This document shows positions 38,341-50,631 of a stretch of DNA of 64,000 nucleotides, piece after piece. A program made the translations under genes and the position numbers. The notes under the pieces are model-generated. The model was given only the letters and a program-made list of their open reading frames with translations, searched no databases and had not been told where the DNA came from. The stretch is from Theobroma cacao. Lineage: Eukaryota; Streptophyta; Magnoliopsida; Malvales; Malvaceae. The stretch's first letter is position 1. Each line of letters opens with the position of its first letter. The stretch covers positions 23,703,445 to 23,767,444 of the forward strand of contig NC_030854.1 in assembly GCF_000208745.1 (NCBI RefSeq), given 5' to 3'.

Positions 38341-41173
38341 TGTCACGACTCGGTACTCTCCTCGAGCCCGTGACAACCGTCGTGATGTCCCGATAGATAT
38401 TTATCACCCGAAATGCCAATCAAAACCCTGCAAAGCTTTAATATCAGTTTTCTCACCTCCCCTGCGAGCAACAGTTGCTAATATCAAATTTTAAAAGATT
38501 ATAAGCTATTTCCAAACCAAAACAATAAAAAAATAATTTTCGTCTCACAGGGGTATTTTGGTAATTTTTCTCTAAAAATTTCGAAACCATATAAAAATGT
38601 AGTATATGAGTGAAAGATACATATTTCATAACCAAAAATAAGTTTAGATGTCTAAAACATTCATTTAAAGTGAAATGATAGCTATTAGAATAAAATAAAA
38701 ATATTAAATAAAATATTTATAGAGATATTCGTAAATAATTTTTGTAGCGTAAAAGCAAAATAAATTCATACATACAGTAACACAGTGAGCCAGAGTGTGT
38801 AATTTAATTTACAATGACATGTGGGCTCCCCCCGAATGACCAAAAGTAACGAAGACTGCGAACCTACTGTTTTTGAGGATGCAAATACAACTGTAGCCCT
38901 CGACGAAATCAGCTATCTACAGACTAACCTGAGCCTGAAATGAGTGAAAATGAGGGTGGTGAGTTTATATAAACTCAGTGAGTAAACAAACATCATCTAA
39001 AATATCTAAAATCGAGTAAATGGAGACAACTTAAAATAGTTCATCGTACTATGATTCATAACATTTCAAACTCATTTCAACTAAACAAACTAAATTCATT
39101 TCACTCAAATAATCAACATGGCTTATGAATTTCTTAAAAATTTGGCTCGTGCCAAAAATTAATACTCGATGATGTCTTGCGTCGGGGCATCCAACCGAGT
39201 CCGTCAAGGTTGTTAAAGAAAAGTTCATATACCCATAAAACACATTTTTACTTTTAAAAGCATAGTCGTTTCTTGGCGTTAGCTGAGTTCACCCTCACGT
39301 GGTGGTTTAGCGTGTAGTGAACTCTAAGGCTTTACCTCAGGAGATATCCTCCGCGCCTCTCGTACCGAGGTAAATATATAACGGGGTTTACCATGCCCCT
39401 CTAATAGGCTAGTCCACGGAAACCCACCACTGCAGTGACTAATCAATATCCCACCAAATCAATAAAAGTTTCAACAACATGACATGGCAATTATATTACT
39501 ATCCAGCCTGTTAAGGCAAAACAAACAGTTCATACAATTTCAACACAATTTCCAATTCATCCATTCATGCCAATATCACCATAAGCCATTCAATTCAAAC
39601 CATAAATTTACAACACAAACAAACAGTCTCCAATTACTCAATTTCTAAAATCATCATTCAATTTCAAAATGATTTATAAAACTCATTTCATTTAATCACA
39701 TTTTACTTATAAAACATAAGAATTTACCATTTAAACTCATTTTTTTATAAAATCACAAAAACGAATAAAAACTACTTTAGATAATTAAGACGATAATAAG
39801 GTTACTCACGATATTGGGAGTTCGAAATACTCCTATTCTTGGTCCTCTGGCAAAATATCTTTACCCTTATTAGAAGACTCACCACCTATACACAATACAC
39901 GACCAATAATTCAATATATTGTGTCAGGTCATTATAAATCTATTTCAGGCTCTATATGAATGCATGAGGTTGTTTGGATTATTATCTAAATACAATGTTC
40001 TACGTAGGTTCAATTGTGTATGGGGCTGAAATGGTATTGACTTAATTCACACTATACGCCGGTTAATTGGCCAAAATATCCAATTCAACTCCAAATAAAT
40101 TCATTTCACTTCCAATACTCCAAATCATCAAATATAAGCTAGCTAACATGAATTATAGCAAAATCATCCTCAACATTTTCTCTTGAAAAAATTCAACCAT
40201 GGAGGGTTCATGAATAATATGTGGTTTTTCATGCTTGATTTTTACACTTTACATCATTAAACAACTAAAAACACCTAAATAGAATGAAATTCATCAAAGT
40301 CCATTTTCCAATTTCTCTCTTGAAAAATTCAGCCAATGGGTGTGGGTGAAGGGCATGAAATTTCTTGCTTGTTTTCCATGCTAAACATCACCAAACAACT
40401 AAAAACACTAGAATAACATGAAATCTAGCTAAATCCAACATCAAAACCCCTCCCCCCATGTCCCGCCAGCAAAGGTATCTTCATGCAAACTTGATTCTCA
40501 ACCATGGGAAATGAAAACGAATGCATAGGAAAGGTAGATCTCAAGCTAAAATTGAAAAATCTTACCTTTTGTCACTTGATTCCTTGAAATTCCAAAATTT
40601 TCTCTTGAATTTTTCTAACTAGGTTTTGTTCTTTCTTTCTTTCCTCTTTTCCTTGGTGAGGCCGAACATATGGGAGTGAAATGGGAGAGTCATGTGCTGA
40701 TTTTTAATGTAAATTATAAAGAAATGAAAGCTTGCCACTTGTCACCATTCCATTGGTCCATGTTTAACACTTAACAACTAAGCTTTCTTTCTCCACCACC
40801 TAAAATATCTCAATTATCCATAATAAAAAATGTTAATGGATGAAATCCTTAGGCATGACAAGTGTTGGGTGGTGTAAAATTCTAATTTTTCTCTTGGGTG
40901 GCAAAATGACCATTTTGCCATGTCAGGAAAATTCCAATTTGACTCCAAATCAATCCTCGAACTTCGAATCACCATATTAAGCCATTCTGGGTTTTTAAAA
41001 TTCTCAATTTCATCTTAAAATCTCTATTTGGACTAGTTCGAGGCTTAATTCAACTTAATTGTACCATTAGGTACAATATCATCTTTTAACGATTTTTGAG
41101 ACATTCAAGTATGCAGACATTCTATCAAGTACCTATACAATATGGCAAATATATTATAGAGCTTGGCTTGACA
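38341..41173 (+). mobile_element. Solo LTR (2.8 kb), TGTCACGACTC family
   Basis: It starts TGTCACGACTC and ends GCTTGGCTTGACA. The tetranucleotide CGAA precedes it (38337-38340) and follows it (41174-41177), consistent with a short target duplication; CGAAT matches if the first T belongs to the target. There is no internal coding region. It sits within the LTR interval 35713-43149. Confidence 0.75.
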
Positions 41174-43154
41174 CGAATCTCTCGGTTTGTAAAACCATTT
41201 TGAAATTGTGTTATGTCCTTAAAAGCTTGTCTCAAAATTATTTCCAAAGCATCCAACATTGGGTATAAAAAAATCTATCATTTTCTCAAAATAAATTTAT
41301 GCATGAACTTCAAACAATAATTTACATGGTGGATAAGCAAAATAACCATGAGTGTACACTGCACAAATATAAGGCACAGATTTTGAGGCAAAACAATGCG
41401 AAGGGCTTGTTTCTTGATTTTCAAAACACTTTATATATAATTTATACATATATATTCAAAACAATTTTTGAAAATAATTTGCATTCACAATTCTCTAAAA
41501 TTTCTACTAGCACATGCTATCCACAATTTTGCATCTAAAATAAAATATACTTACATTTATACTATTATAGGAATTTTAAAATTGACACCCCCTACTCACC
41601 TCACAATAGCGGGACACTATATCGCTATTAGTTCGAAGACATATCTAACCATTCCTTCTTACCGGTCGCTCGCTATTTCCTCCGACCTGCCGTCACAGTG
41701 CACCACCTTTACTTATTTTTCTTAAATATTGAAACCCACTTAATATATATTTTATTTTATTTTATTTTATATTTTTATTATTTTTATTTTATTATTATTA
41801 TGTTTTTTTTCTTCTCCCTTTTATGCCCCCATTACCTTTCCTTCACCCAATCTCTTTCTCATCCTTTTTGCTGCAGCCTCCATCCTTCCTCATTCACTAC
41901 CTACGCCAGGAGCAAGCTCTCTACTTTCACTCTCACCGTCGGTCACCGTAACAGCCCAGCTTCCTCTCTTTTCCTTCTCAAATATCCAACAGCACAAGGC
42001 CTTTCTTTCCTCTCAAAAACTGGCAGCACAAAGCCCCTCTTTCCTCTCAAAAATCGATAGCACAAGGCCTCCCTTTCCTCTATCAAAAATCAGCTCCTTT
42101 CCCCTTTCTATTTTGCTCCATAAATGGCTTCCTCTCTTCTCTATTTCTCCCTTTAAGACCGGCTGCAACCACCCAATAAATTCTCCATTCAACCTGCGAC
42201 ACTTCCTCTTTTCTCTCTCACATTTCGGCTCTTTCTCCCTTTCTCTTTTTCTCCCTAAATGGCTAAGGATAAAATGAAAGAGATAAAGAAAGGTTGTATT
42301 TGATATGACTTCATGGTGGGGCCGACAATGACAAGTTTTTTGTCAATGTTCCCCCACTCTTTTTTCCTTTCTTCTTCTTTCTTTCTCTCTAAAGTCCGAC
42401 TACTCCTCCTTTAAATAGCTTTGACTTTTCTTTGCCTTTCTCTCTTTCATCTCTTGTATCTCACTTGCTCGGCCCTTCCCCTTTTTCTTGTTCTTTCTCT
42501 CTTATGTCCTTAGGCCGGCCCCTACCATCATTTAACTTAAAAACATTATTATATTTTTGGCCTCTTTATCCCACACATGGGCGGCTGCCCATGTGGCCCT
42601 TTATGATAATAATTTTTTTAATTATTGTTAGTATTTATTTTATTCCCTTTAATTATTACAATTTACATGTAAATTCTCAATTTCATTTTATTTACTACAC
42701 AACTCTTCAACTTTTGTGTTTTAAAATTTGATCTTTTCAATGCATTTAAAAATTCTAATTTTCATCTATCTCTCTTCCTTTACACGCGTACAACTAGAAT
42801 ATTGAAATTGCACTTCAACTCAGTGTCATCATAATATTTTAAATATTTACTTACCTGCGCTAACTCGATTTAATAAAATCACGCGGGCACAATTATCGTC
42901 GTTTTTCTTCGAAATTCTTCTTATTTCTCCTTCCCCACTTAGATTAGTCATATAATCCTTTTTCATGACTAATTCTAATAATAGATAAAATATTAATAAT
43001 TTAATATTGTTTTATTCATAAAATAATATTTTATTTCAAAATATTCTTCTCACTTGTAACTACTTTTCAACCCTTAATTTACATCAAATGACTCTTCATT
43101 TTATCGATAGGGTCTTGTTGACAGTTAAACGAGAGTGCGGGGTGTTACACATTA

Positions 43155-43260
43155 TGTGACTGAATATTTGTTAGCGTTGCGTGATAGGCGTTACGTGACT
43201 GAATATTTGTTGAGTATTGCGTGACCTGTTTGTAGGCATTGCATGACTTTAGCTACCTAA
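43155..43260 (+). repeat. GCGTGAC array, continuation
   Basis: This resumes the repeats cut at 35712, with phrases TGACTGAATATTTGTT and TTGCGTGA. It ends at the spacer leading to the small gene. Confidence 0.75.
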
Positions 43261-43670
43261 TGTTGGAGGTGATTCTCTACTGATTATCTTCAATAACCTA
43301 ATAAGCTCTAATGTAATTCTTGAAGTTTATATATAATTTTAGACTTGTATAATAGCAATAGTATTAGATTTTGGTTGGTCTACCATGATGCTTAAATTAA
43401 AAAAAAAAAGAGAAAAGAGGAAACGATAACGAATTTCTTGGAAAAGAGAAAAAAGGTAACATTAAAATCCTTTTTGATTAATGAAAAAGAGAGAAAACCT
43501 TTAAGCTGCTTTTTGTAAAAAATTTCTTGAAAAATGATGTTTGGCCTGGCTTTTGCTTTTAAGAAGTAGATAAGATGAAAAGACAAGCTGAACAGGTACT
43601 TAATAACCAATTCAGGCCCCCTTCATTACACTGATATGGCTGTAGAAAATGAAATGTCAACTTTCATGCC

Positions 43671-43680
43671 TATAAATAAA
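43671..43680 (+). promoter_or_regulatory. TATA box of the small MULE-borne gene
   Basis: TATAAATAAA lies about 71 bp upstream of ATG 43742, after CATGCC. This is normal plant promoter spacing. Confidence 0.55.
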
Positions 43681-43741
43681 GCGAACCATTAACCATTTGA
43701 ATCAAATTCAATTATCTTAATCAATCTCAGATAATTGAAAA

Positions 43742-43996
43742 ATGATGTCTAGAGATCCAAGAGTTGAGAAGGGGAACGAGGTAGCCTCCGAAAAGGAGGA
43801 GTTACCTTTGAGTGTGAGGGACCATTTGAACATATTCTTGAGTGTGAGGGACCAGTTGCACATATTTCAACAGGAGATGCAAGTCCTCATCGACAACCTG
43901 ATGCAAAGGACTTTTGACCTAGAGGCTGCCATCCTGAGCAACGAAAAGATTCTCGCCGAGATAAAGCTCAAAGTAGATGAACTTATGAAGAAATAA
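43742..43996 (+). CDS. Small coiled-coil protein inside the MULE, unrecognised
   Basis: 84 codons with an undisturbed frame, a TATA box about 70 bp upstream and two AATAAA signals 56-72 bp downstream (44052-44057 and 44063-44068). The N-terminal half is charged. A tandem echo follows (LSVRDHLNIF then LSVRDQLHIF, residues about 23-42). The C-terminal half (QEMQVLIDNLMQRTFDLEAA through LAEIKLKVDELMKK) has heptad-like spacing of hydrophobic residues and probably forms a coiled coil. I do not recognise a family. It lies between the GCGTGAC arrays and is the only open gene in the element, while the transposase is dead. It may be an accessory protein of the element, a captured host fragment, or a chance ORF. 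Confidence 0.5.
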   Translation: MMSRDPRVEKGNEVASEKEELPLSVRDHLNIFLSVRDQLHIFQQEMQVLIDNLMQRTFDLEAAILSNEKILAEIKLKVDELMKK

Positions 43997-44099
43997 ACTA
44001 CGATTCTTTTTTTTTTGTATCATCTCCTTGTATTTTCGGAGGGGTCTTTTTAATAAAATTTGAATAAAATTTATAGCAATTTTTATTTTCATTGAGCAC

Positions 44100-46680
44100 A
44101 TATTTTCTTGAGTTATTTTTTTCGTTTAAGTTATAGTATGCTGAATAACTTCGTGAGTGGATGTTAGCCATTGGGTGACCTATTATTAGGTATTGGGAGA
44201 GTGGGTTATACGCGGTGCGTGAATTGTGCAATGCATATCTTCTGTTGAGACATTGCATGAGTGGTTTGTATGTATATGGAATAGAGTACCTTTGGTGACA
44301 TGTTGTTATGTATTGCGTGACATTGGGCCAGTACATGACTGTTTAAGTTGGCATAACATCAGTGGATATTAGGCAACAATTGACTTATTACTAGGTATTG
44401 CGAGACTCAATGTGCATGACTTGTGCAATTCTCCTCTTATTTTAAGGCTTATTATTCATTGAGTGACTTATTCTTAGATATTGCAAGCCTGACGGTGCGT
44501 GACTGACTTGTGCAATTCATGTGTTGTTTTGATAGGCTTTTGTTCAGTAGTTTTTAGGCTTTGCGTGATTGATTTTTATATATTGCGTTATCTGTTGTAG
44601 CAAGAGTGGGGGCGCTTGACTTGTGTAATTCATGTGTTATTTTGAAGCTTTTGTTTAGTAGGTTTTTAGGCAGTGCGTGACTGATTTTTATATATTGCGT
44701 TACCTGTTGTAGCGAGAGTGATGGTGCGTGACTTGTGCAATTCATGTGTTGTTTTGAGGCTTTTGTTCAGTAGTTTTTAGGCTTGCGTGACTGATTTTTA
44801 TATATTGCGTTACCTATTGTAGCCTGAGTGGTGCCGCATGACTTGTGCAATTCATGTGTTGTTTAGAGGCTTTTGTTCAGTAGTTTTTTAGGATTATGTG
44901 ACTGGTTTTTATATATTGCATTACCTGTTGTAGCGTGAGTGGTGCCACCTGACTTCTGCAATTGATGTGTTATTTAGGGGCTTTTGTTCAGTAGTTTTTT
45001 AGGCTTACATGACTGGTTTTTATATATTGAGTTACCTGTTGTAGCTAGAATGGTGGCACGTGACTTGTGCAATTCATGTGTTGTTTTGAGGCTTTTGTTC
45101 AGTAGTTTTTTAGGCAGTGCATGACTGATTTTTATATATTACGTTACTTGTTGTTATGTATTGCGAGAGTGGTTGGCGTGACTTGTGCAATTCATGTTTT
45201 GTTTTAGGGGCTTTTGTTCAAACATTTTTTAAGATTACGTGACTGGTTTTTATATATTACGTTACCTATTTGTAACGTGAGTGGTGCCGCGTGACTTGTG
45301 CAATTCATGTGTTGTTTAGGGGTTTTTGTTTAGTAGTTTTTTAGGCTTGCATGACTGATTTTTATGTATTGCGTTACATGCTATTATGTATTGCAATAGT
45401 GGTGGCANTGTTGGGGCAGTACGTGGATGGTTATGTTGGCATAACATGAGTGGATATTAGGCATCAAGTGACTTATTCTTAAGTGTAGCGAGACTGGAGG
45501 TGCGTGACTGAGTTGTGCAATTTATCTCTTCTTTTAAGGCTTTTGGTCACTAGTTTTTGAAGTTTTCGTGATTGGTTTTTATATATTGCGTGACCCGTTG
45601 TTATATATTGCGTGACATTGGGCCATTACGGAACTGGTTATGTTGGCATAACGTGAGTGGATATTAGGAATCAAGTGACTTATTATTAGGTATAGCGAGA
45701 CTGCCGGTGCGTGACTGACTTGTGTAATTCATGTTTTGTTTTGAGGCTTTTGTTCAGTGGTTTTTTAGGCTTGCGTGACTGGTTTTTATATACTGCGTGA
45801 CCTATTGTTATGTATTGCAAGAGTGGTTGCACGTGACTTGTGCAATTCATGTGTTGTTTTGAGGTTTTTGTTTAGTAGTTTTTTAGGCTTGCGTAATTGG
45901 TTTTTATATATTACGTTACCTGTTGTAGCGAGAGTGGTGGCGCGTGACTTGTGCAATTCATGTGTTGTTTTGAGACTTTTGTTCAGTAGTTTTTTAGGCA
46001 GTACGTGACTAGTTTTTATATACTACGTCACCTGTTGTAGCCTGAGTGGTGCCGCATGACTTGTGCAATTCATGTATTATTTAGAGGCTTTTGTTCAGTA
46101 GATTTTTGGGATTACGTGACTGATTTTTATATATTACGTTACCTGTTGTAGCGTGAGTGGTGCCCCGTGACTTGTGCAATTCTTGTGTTGTTTAGGGGCT
46201 TTTGGTCAGTAGTTTTTTAAGCTTGCGTGACTGGTTTTTATATATTGTGTTACCTGTTGTTATGTATTGCGAGAGTGGTGGCACATGACTTGTGCAGTTC
46301 AAGTGTTGTTTTAAGGCTTTTGTTCAGTCATTTTTTAGGATTACGTGACTGATTTTTATATATTGCGTTACCTATTGTAGTGTGAGTGGTGCCGCATGAC
46401 TTGTGCAATTCATGTGTTGTTTAGGGCCTTTTGTTCAGTAGTTTTTTAGGCTTGCATGACTAGTTTTTATATATTGCGTTACTTGTTGTTATGTATTGCG
46501 AGAGTGGTGGCACGTGACTCGTGCAATTCATGTGTTGTTTTAAGGCTTTTGTTCAGTAGTTTTTTTGACTTGCGTGACTGGTTTTTATATATTAAGTGAC
46601 CTGTTGTTATGTATTGTGAGAGCGGTGACGCGTGACTTGTGCAATTCGCCTCTTGTTTAGGGGCGTTTGTTCACTAGTTA
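44100..46680 (+). repeat. Tandem array of about 110-bp units rich in GCGTGAC
   Basis: Units carry TTGCGTGACTGGTTTTTATA, then TTGCGTTACCTGTTGT, then GTGACTTGTGCAATTCATGT and GGCTTTTGTTCAGTAG. Spacing of TTGTGCAATTCATG is about 110 bp (for example 44731, 44841, 44952, 45063), giving close to twenty units. A longer variant with GGCATAACATGAGTGGATATT recurs near 44350, 45430 and 45640, a higher-order pattern. One N lies at 45408. Open frames here come from the repeat. Confidence 0.92.
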
Positions 46681-46868
46681 TTAGGCACTGCATTAATGTG
46701 TATTAAATATTGTGACACTTAATTTTTGTTAAACTTTTGTGACCGGCCAAATGTGACTTAGGCATTGCATAAGTGGTTTCTATGCATTAAGGGGCTATTT
46801 TTGATAAATTGACTGATCGTGACACTTATTTTTTGTTAAATTTCAGCGACCTACCAAATGTGAAGCTT

Positions 46869-49800
46869 ATGATTACATACGATGGTCATTAGGTCGATGA
46901 CACTTACAAGGATGGTGAGACACGAGTGAGGGGTGTTGGGACTGATTTGTCATTTTCAGGACTAGTGAAGCTGTTTGAAAAGGTTGTTAAGGTCAACTCA
47001 CATAATAATGAAATCAAGCTACATGCATCACTCAGCCATGCCGCAGGGGTTTCGCTCGCAGTTATCAGGGATGATGAAGATGAAGCAAGTATTCTGCGAG
47101 ATGAGAGGGCAATTGTTGTGTTTGTGACAGTTAAGGCAGGAAATGCAAACGATATTCCACATGAGCATGGTATCCAACATATTAATCACCAAGAACATAA
47201 TGTTAATTATTCTGACATACCACACCATGCATTTCCTAACAAACAACCATGGCAATCATGTTTTATGTATCCTCATGAGTTTCAATAGCCCGAGGCACAC
47301 ATGAGGTGTCTGCAAATGATGTCTGCACAATTCCGTTTGGAATGTGCATCGAACGAAATACTCTATACTTTGCAACAAACACAACTATCGCTCGAAAATG
47401 CATTGGGTCCATTGTCATTAGCAAACGACACTGTGATGGTTGTGAGTGATGACGATGCATCTGATCAGATTAAAGATGATGTTAAAGAGGACGACATGGT
47501 GGATTGGAATGATGAGTTGCGTTATGACTGTGAAGGTGATTACATTGGTGGACATGAAGACCGTTCAGAGGACGATAGGGTTGAGTAGACTGACATTCCT
47601 AATTGCAATCATGCAGATGGCGGTACAGGTCATACCACAACTGTTGTGTTAGTAGAGGTTGATTTGGATGACCATGGTAGAACCGTTGAATTAGAAGATG
47701 TTGAGGGTGCGGACCCTATTTACGAGAACGCCATCGCACTTGAGAACGGCATTCATTCGCCCGATGACAGTGATCAAGAGAGAGTAAATACAGGGGTATC
47801 TCGTCAATGGATTATTCTCGGGCTAGATATGATATCCTTCCAAACAGTTGGCAATAAGGAATCCAGATCAATGGATGACCGCTTATATCACAGAAAAGTG
47901 TTTCTATCGAAGGCTAAATTGAAACAAGCTTTGAGCATGTTGACACTAAAAGAGCATTTTGAGTTTAGAGTTAAAAAGTCATGTCACGCTCGTTTTGAGG
48001 TTGGTTGTAAGGATAAGGCATGCAAGTTTGCTTTGCGTGCAACGAAGTTGCTTGAGGGAGAATATTGGCAACTTCGGACGTTACAGAAGGTACACACGTG
48101 TACTATCGATGGTTTGCAATGTGGGTACCGAACTGCAAGCGCGAGGGTAATTAGTGAGCTTATCTCCAGCAAGGTGCAAGGAAATTGTGTAACCCCATTG
48201 AGACCAAAGGAAATAATGGAAGAGATGAATCGCAAGTGGGGATTGCAATGCCTACATGGTAAGGCCTGGCAAGTGAAGGAGTACGCAGAGAGTCTTGTGT
48301 TCGGTCTACCGAAAGAGTCATTCCAACTTCTCCCTTCGTATTTCCATATGTAGGAACGTGAAAATCTTGATACTGTCACGTGTGTCGTTACTAATGGGGA
48401 ACAACAATTCAAATATTGTTTCTGGGCGTTTAGGTCATGTATTCAAGGGTTCAGTGCTGTAATAGGGCTTGTAGTCACTATCGATGCCACACATCTGAAA
48501 GGCAGATTCAAGGGTATTCTTTTTGTGGCGGTATGTAAAGATGCGAATGAGCAGATATATCCACTTGCATTTGGCATTGGCCACGTCGAAGATGAAGAGT
48601 CTTGGTCGTGGTTTCTTAACCAATTGCATCATGCGATTGGTTGTCCTAAAAATGCAATGTTCATTTCTGATCAGCATCTTGGCATTAAGAATGCAGTTGA
48701 GAAAGTGTACAAAGACGCTCATCACGGTATATGCAATTACCACTTAGGGAAAAACGTTAAAAACAGGTTCAAGCGCGAAGATGTTGCAACAATTTTCACC
48801 ATGGCTGCCAATTGCTATAAGGTCACTGATTTTGACAGACATATGAATCAGTTAAAATAGCTTTGCAAACCTACTTATGACAGCCTAATGAGATTAGGCC
48901 CTAAGAGATGGGCACGTGCATGGTCACTAGTAAGGCGATACAAGCTAATGACATCCAACACTGCGGAGTGTATTAACTCTTGCCTGAGGCATGCAAGAAA
49001 AATGCCAATAATGGTGTTGATCGAGTGCATTAGAGGCATGTTTCAACATTGGTTCCATGACCGGCACAATGAGGCATTGAATTTGACCACGCCCCTCAGC
49101 CCTTGGGCTACCGATCTGTTGAATAGACAGTTCAATGAAGCATGTCACTTTTCCATACAAGCAATCGATCGGGTGGAATTTCAAGTTATAGGTAGGAGTA
49201 AGCACAGAGTGATGAACCTCTCCACCAAAGAGTGTTCATGCGGTGTGTTCCAATCCGATCTACTTCTCTGCACGCATGCCATGGCGGCAATAAGGTATAA
49301 GCAATCATGTTTTGTTATATTGTGCATAATGAATTGAATTTTTACATTGTTCGCCAACTGTGATTTCATTGCCTTGGCAGTAAGTGCAAACGTGCAACCA
49401 TTGAATTCTGCTCGAACTATTACAAGACTCGGTCTTAGGCGGAGGGATATGCGGTTCCCATTCGCCTAATTGGGCATCCCAGTAAGTGGGACATCCCAGA
49501 TGACATCAACAAATTGTCGTTTTGCCACCAAGTTGGCGAGGTCAAATGGGAAGACCTAGTAGGAAAAAGATTCCATTAGCTGGGTAAGGCAGCGGAAGAC
49601 GTAGATGTTCACAATGCAAGAGCTTTGGTCATAATAGACAAAATTGTCGGACTCTATTTGTAGCTTCACTGACAAATGGGGAAACATCATCTGCTCAGCC
49701 CACGGCTCGACAACGATGACCTAAGGCATGTGCAATTTGCAAACAACCAAGGCACACATGAAACCGCTGTCCAATGCGGACTATAAACTCTGATAACGTT
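46869..49800 (+). pseudogene. MuDR-type (MULE) transposase, broken mainly by TAG codons
   Basis: The first exon is one frame from ATG 46869 to about 49296, read through five stops, all TAG (46890, 47286, 47586, 48351, 48858). An acidic N-terminal part (46926-47800) is followed by the Mutator DNA-binding region (about 47860-48110). The DDE core follows, with Asp in TIDATHLKG (48483), Asp in ISDQH (48669) and Glu in SNTAECINS (48966). A SWIM zinc finger (CSC at 49233-49241, CTH at 49269-49277) ends the exon. A GT-AG intron (about 49297-49380) precedes SKCKRATIEFC, which continues to a CCHC zinc knuckle at 49729-49770 (CAICKQPRH, then C). Downstream text has further TAG stops and, at the knuckle, TGA replacing CGA. 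The element would have been autonomous; this copy is not. Confidence 0.9.
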
Positions 49801-49942
49801 ATAGGTGTCGTACCTGAATATAGTTGCCTTTCAGACGTCAATTGTTAGGGTTTGAAAGTTCTGGCCATTGATATTTGCATTCAATGATACTGGCATAACT
49901 TGAGTTTGACATTGTTTGACAGGGTCTGCATATGATATTTAC

Positions 49943-50176
49943 AGCACAAGATGTTGCAGCAGCTGTGACCAGAACAACGAAGCAAAATAACTGCTGTGAT
50001 TGGGGGACAAGCATATCTAAAACACAAGATGTTGCAACAGCTGTGACCAGAACAACGAAGCAAAATGACTGTTGTGATTGGGGGACAAGCATATCTAAAA
50101 CACAAGATGTTACAACAGTTGTGACCAGTACAATGAAGCAAACTGAGTGCGGTGACTAGGGGACAAAAGATGTGAA
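49943..50176 (+). repeat. Three 78-bp tandem units near the transposase C-terminus
   Basis: Units start at about 49945, 50023 and 50101. Each encodes TQDVATAVTRTTKQNDCCDW plus GTSISK or a variant. The 78-bp length keeps the frame. In the third unit the Trp codon TGG is TAG (50157-50159). This may be the last exon of the transposase or a separate short coding piece. Confidence 0.75.
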
Positions 50177-50590
50177 AAACCTTACGCTAGTGATGCACTG
50201 CCACGGTCTGGTTAGGGAACAGAAGATGTCATTCCTTCAAAAACCTTGGACGATTCTTCCAAATCTAGTGGCTAAGAACAACAAAAGTCAACAAAATGTT
50301 TTGAAGGTTGGAGCTCTCTTGATGAGTCAAATCAACTAGCAAGTTTAAATGGCTAGGATACACTAAATGGTTTGGGTAGCACTCAAAGTGAAAAACAGCA
50401 TCAGTCACGTGATAGTGTAGGGGCTCACGTCGTTGGGCTTCAAATGCTAGTAAAAAGAATCGTCATGTGAAGTTAGCTGGACTCATGATTGATGATTTCA
50501 GTATGGCTGCAATGAACATTGCTACAACATAAAGATTAGACATGTTTACTTCTGAGCAAGAAGATATTTTCTCGCATTATAAGGCGTTTT

Positions 50591-50631
50591 GAAGTCACCT
50601 TACTACGAAGGTCATTTCTCACAATTTTCAC
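50591..50631 (-). repeat. Candidate right terminal inverted repeat of the MULE
   Basis: GAAGTCACCTTACTACGAAG then GTCATTTCTCACAATTTTCAC is the reverse complement of the left end at 35008-35049 with few differences. Confidence 0.65.

Larger units (their letters stand above)
35713..43149 (+). mobile_element. Solo LTR with two nested LTRs, TGTAATGACCCC family
   Basis: It starts TGTAATGACCCC and ends GGGGTGTTACA, an imperfect inverted terminus with TG...CA ends. Exact 5-bp duplications CATTA flank it at 35708-35712 and 43150-43154. Two other elements sit inside (36820-38243 and 38341-41173); without them it is about 3.2 kb. No coding region or primer site belongs to it. It contains a (TA)n microsatellite at 36213-36243 and a pyrimidine-rich segment at about 41800-42500. 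Open frames there are low-complexity. Confidence 0.85.
35008..50631 (+). mobile_element. Mutator-like element carrying MuDR-type transposase
   Basis: The motif GTGAGAAATGACCTT followed by TAGTAAGGTGACTT lies at 35017-35047, and its reverse complement lies at 50592-50623. Matching extends outward through GAAAATT on both sides, giving an inverted repeat of about 40 bp (35008-35049 and 50591-50631). Between them are GCGTGAC arrays, a small ORF, and a transposase. Of the 15.6 kb, 7.4 kb is an inserted LTR interval. No clean 9-bp target duplication was found, so the outermost ends are uncertain. Another copy of the motif with the orientation of the right end occurs at 60464-60503. Confidence 0.65.

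Noticed and set aside
41698..42731. Several plus-strand open frames of 85-120 codons
   Set aside because: Pyrimidine-rich LTR sequence with Ser/Phe/Leu-rich translations and no domain.
44100..46680. Open frames such as 45775-46008
   Set aside because: Products of the 110-bp tandem repeat.
46869..49300. Programmed readthrough of TAG codons
   Set aside because: Frameshift-free but with too many stops, and repeat units show CAG or TGG changing to TAG; decay is simpler.
49838..50141. Minus-strand Cys-rich repeated open frames
   Set aside because: Antisense of the 78-bp units whose plus-strand frame is consistent across units.
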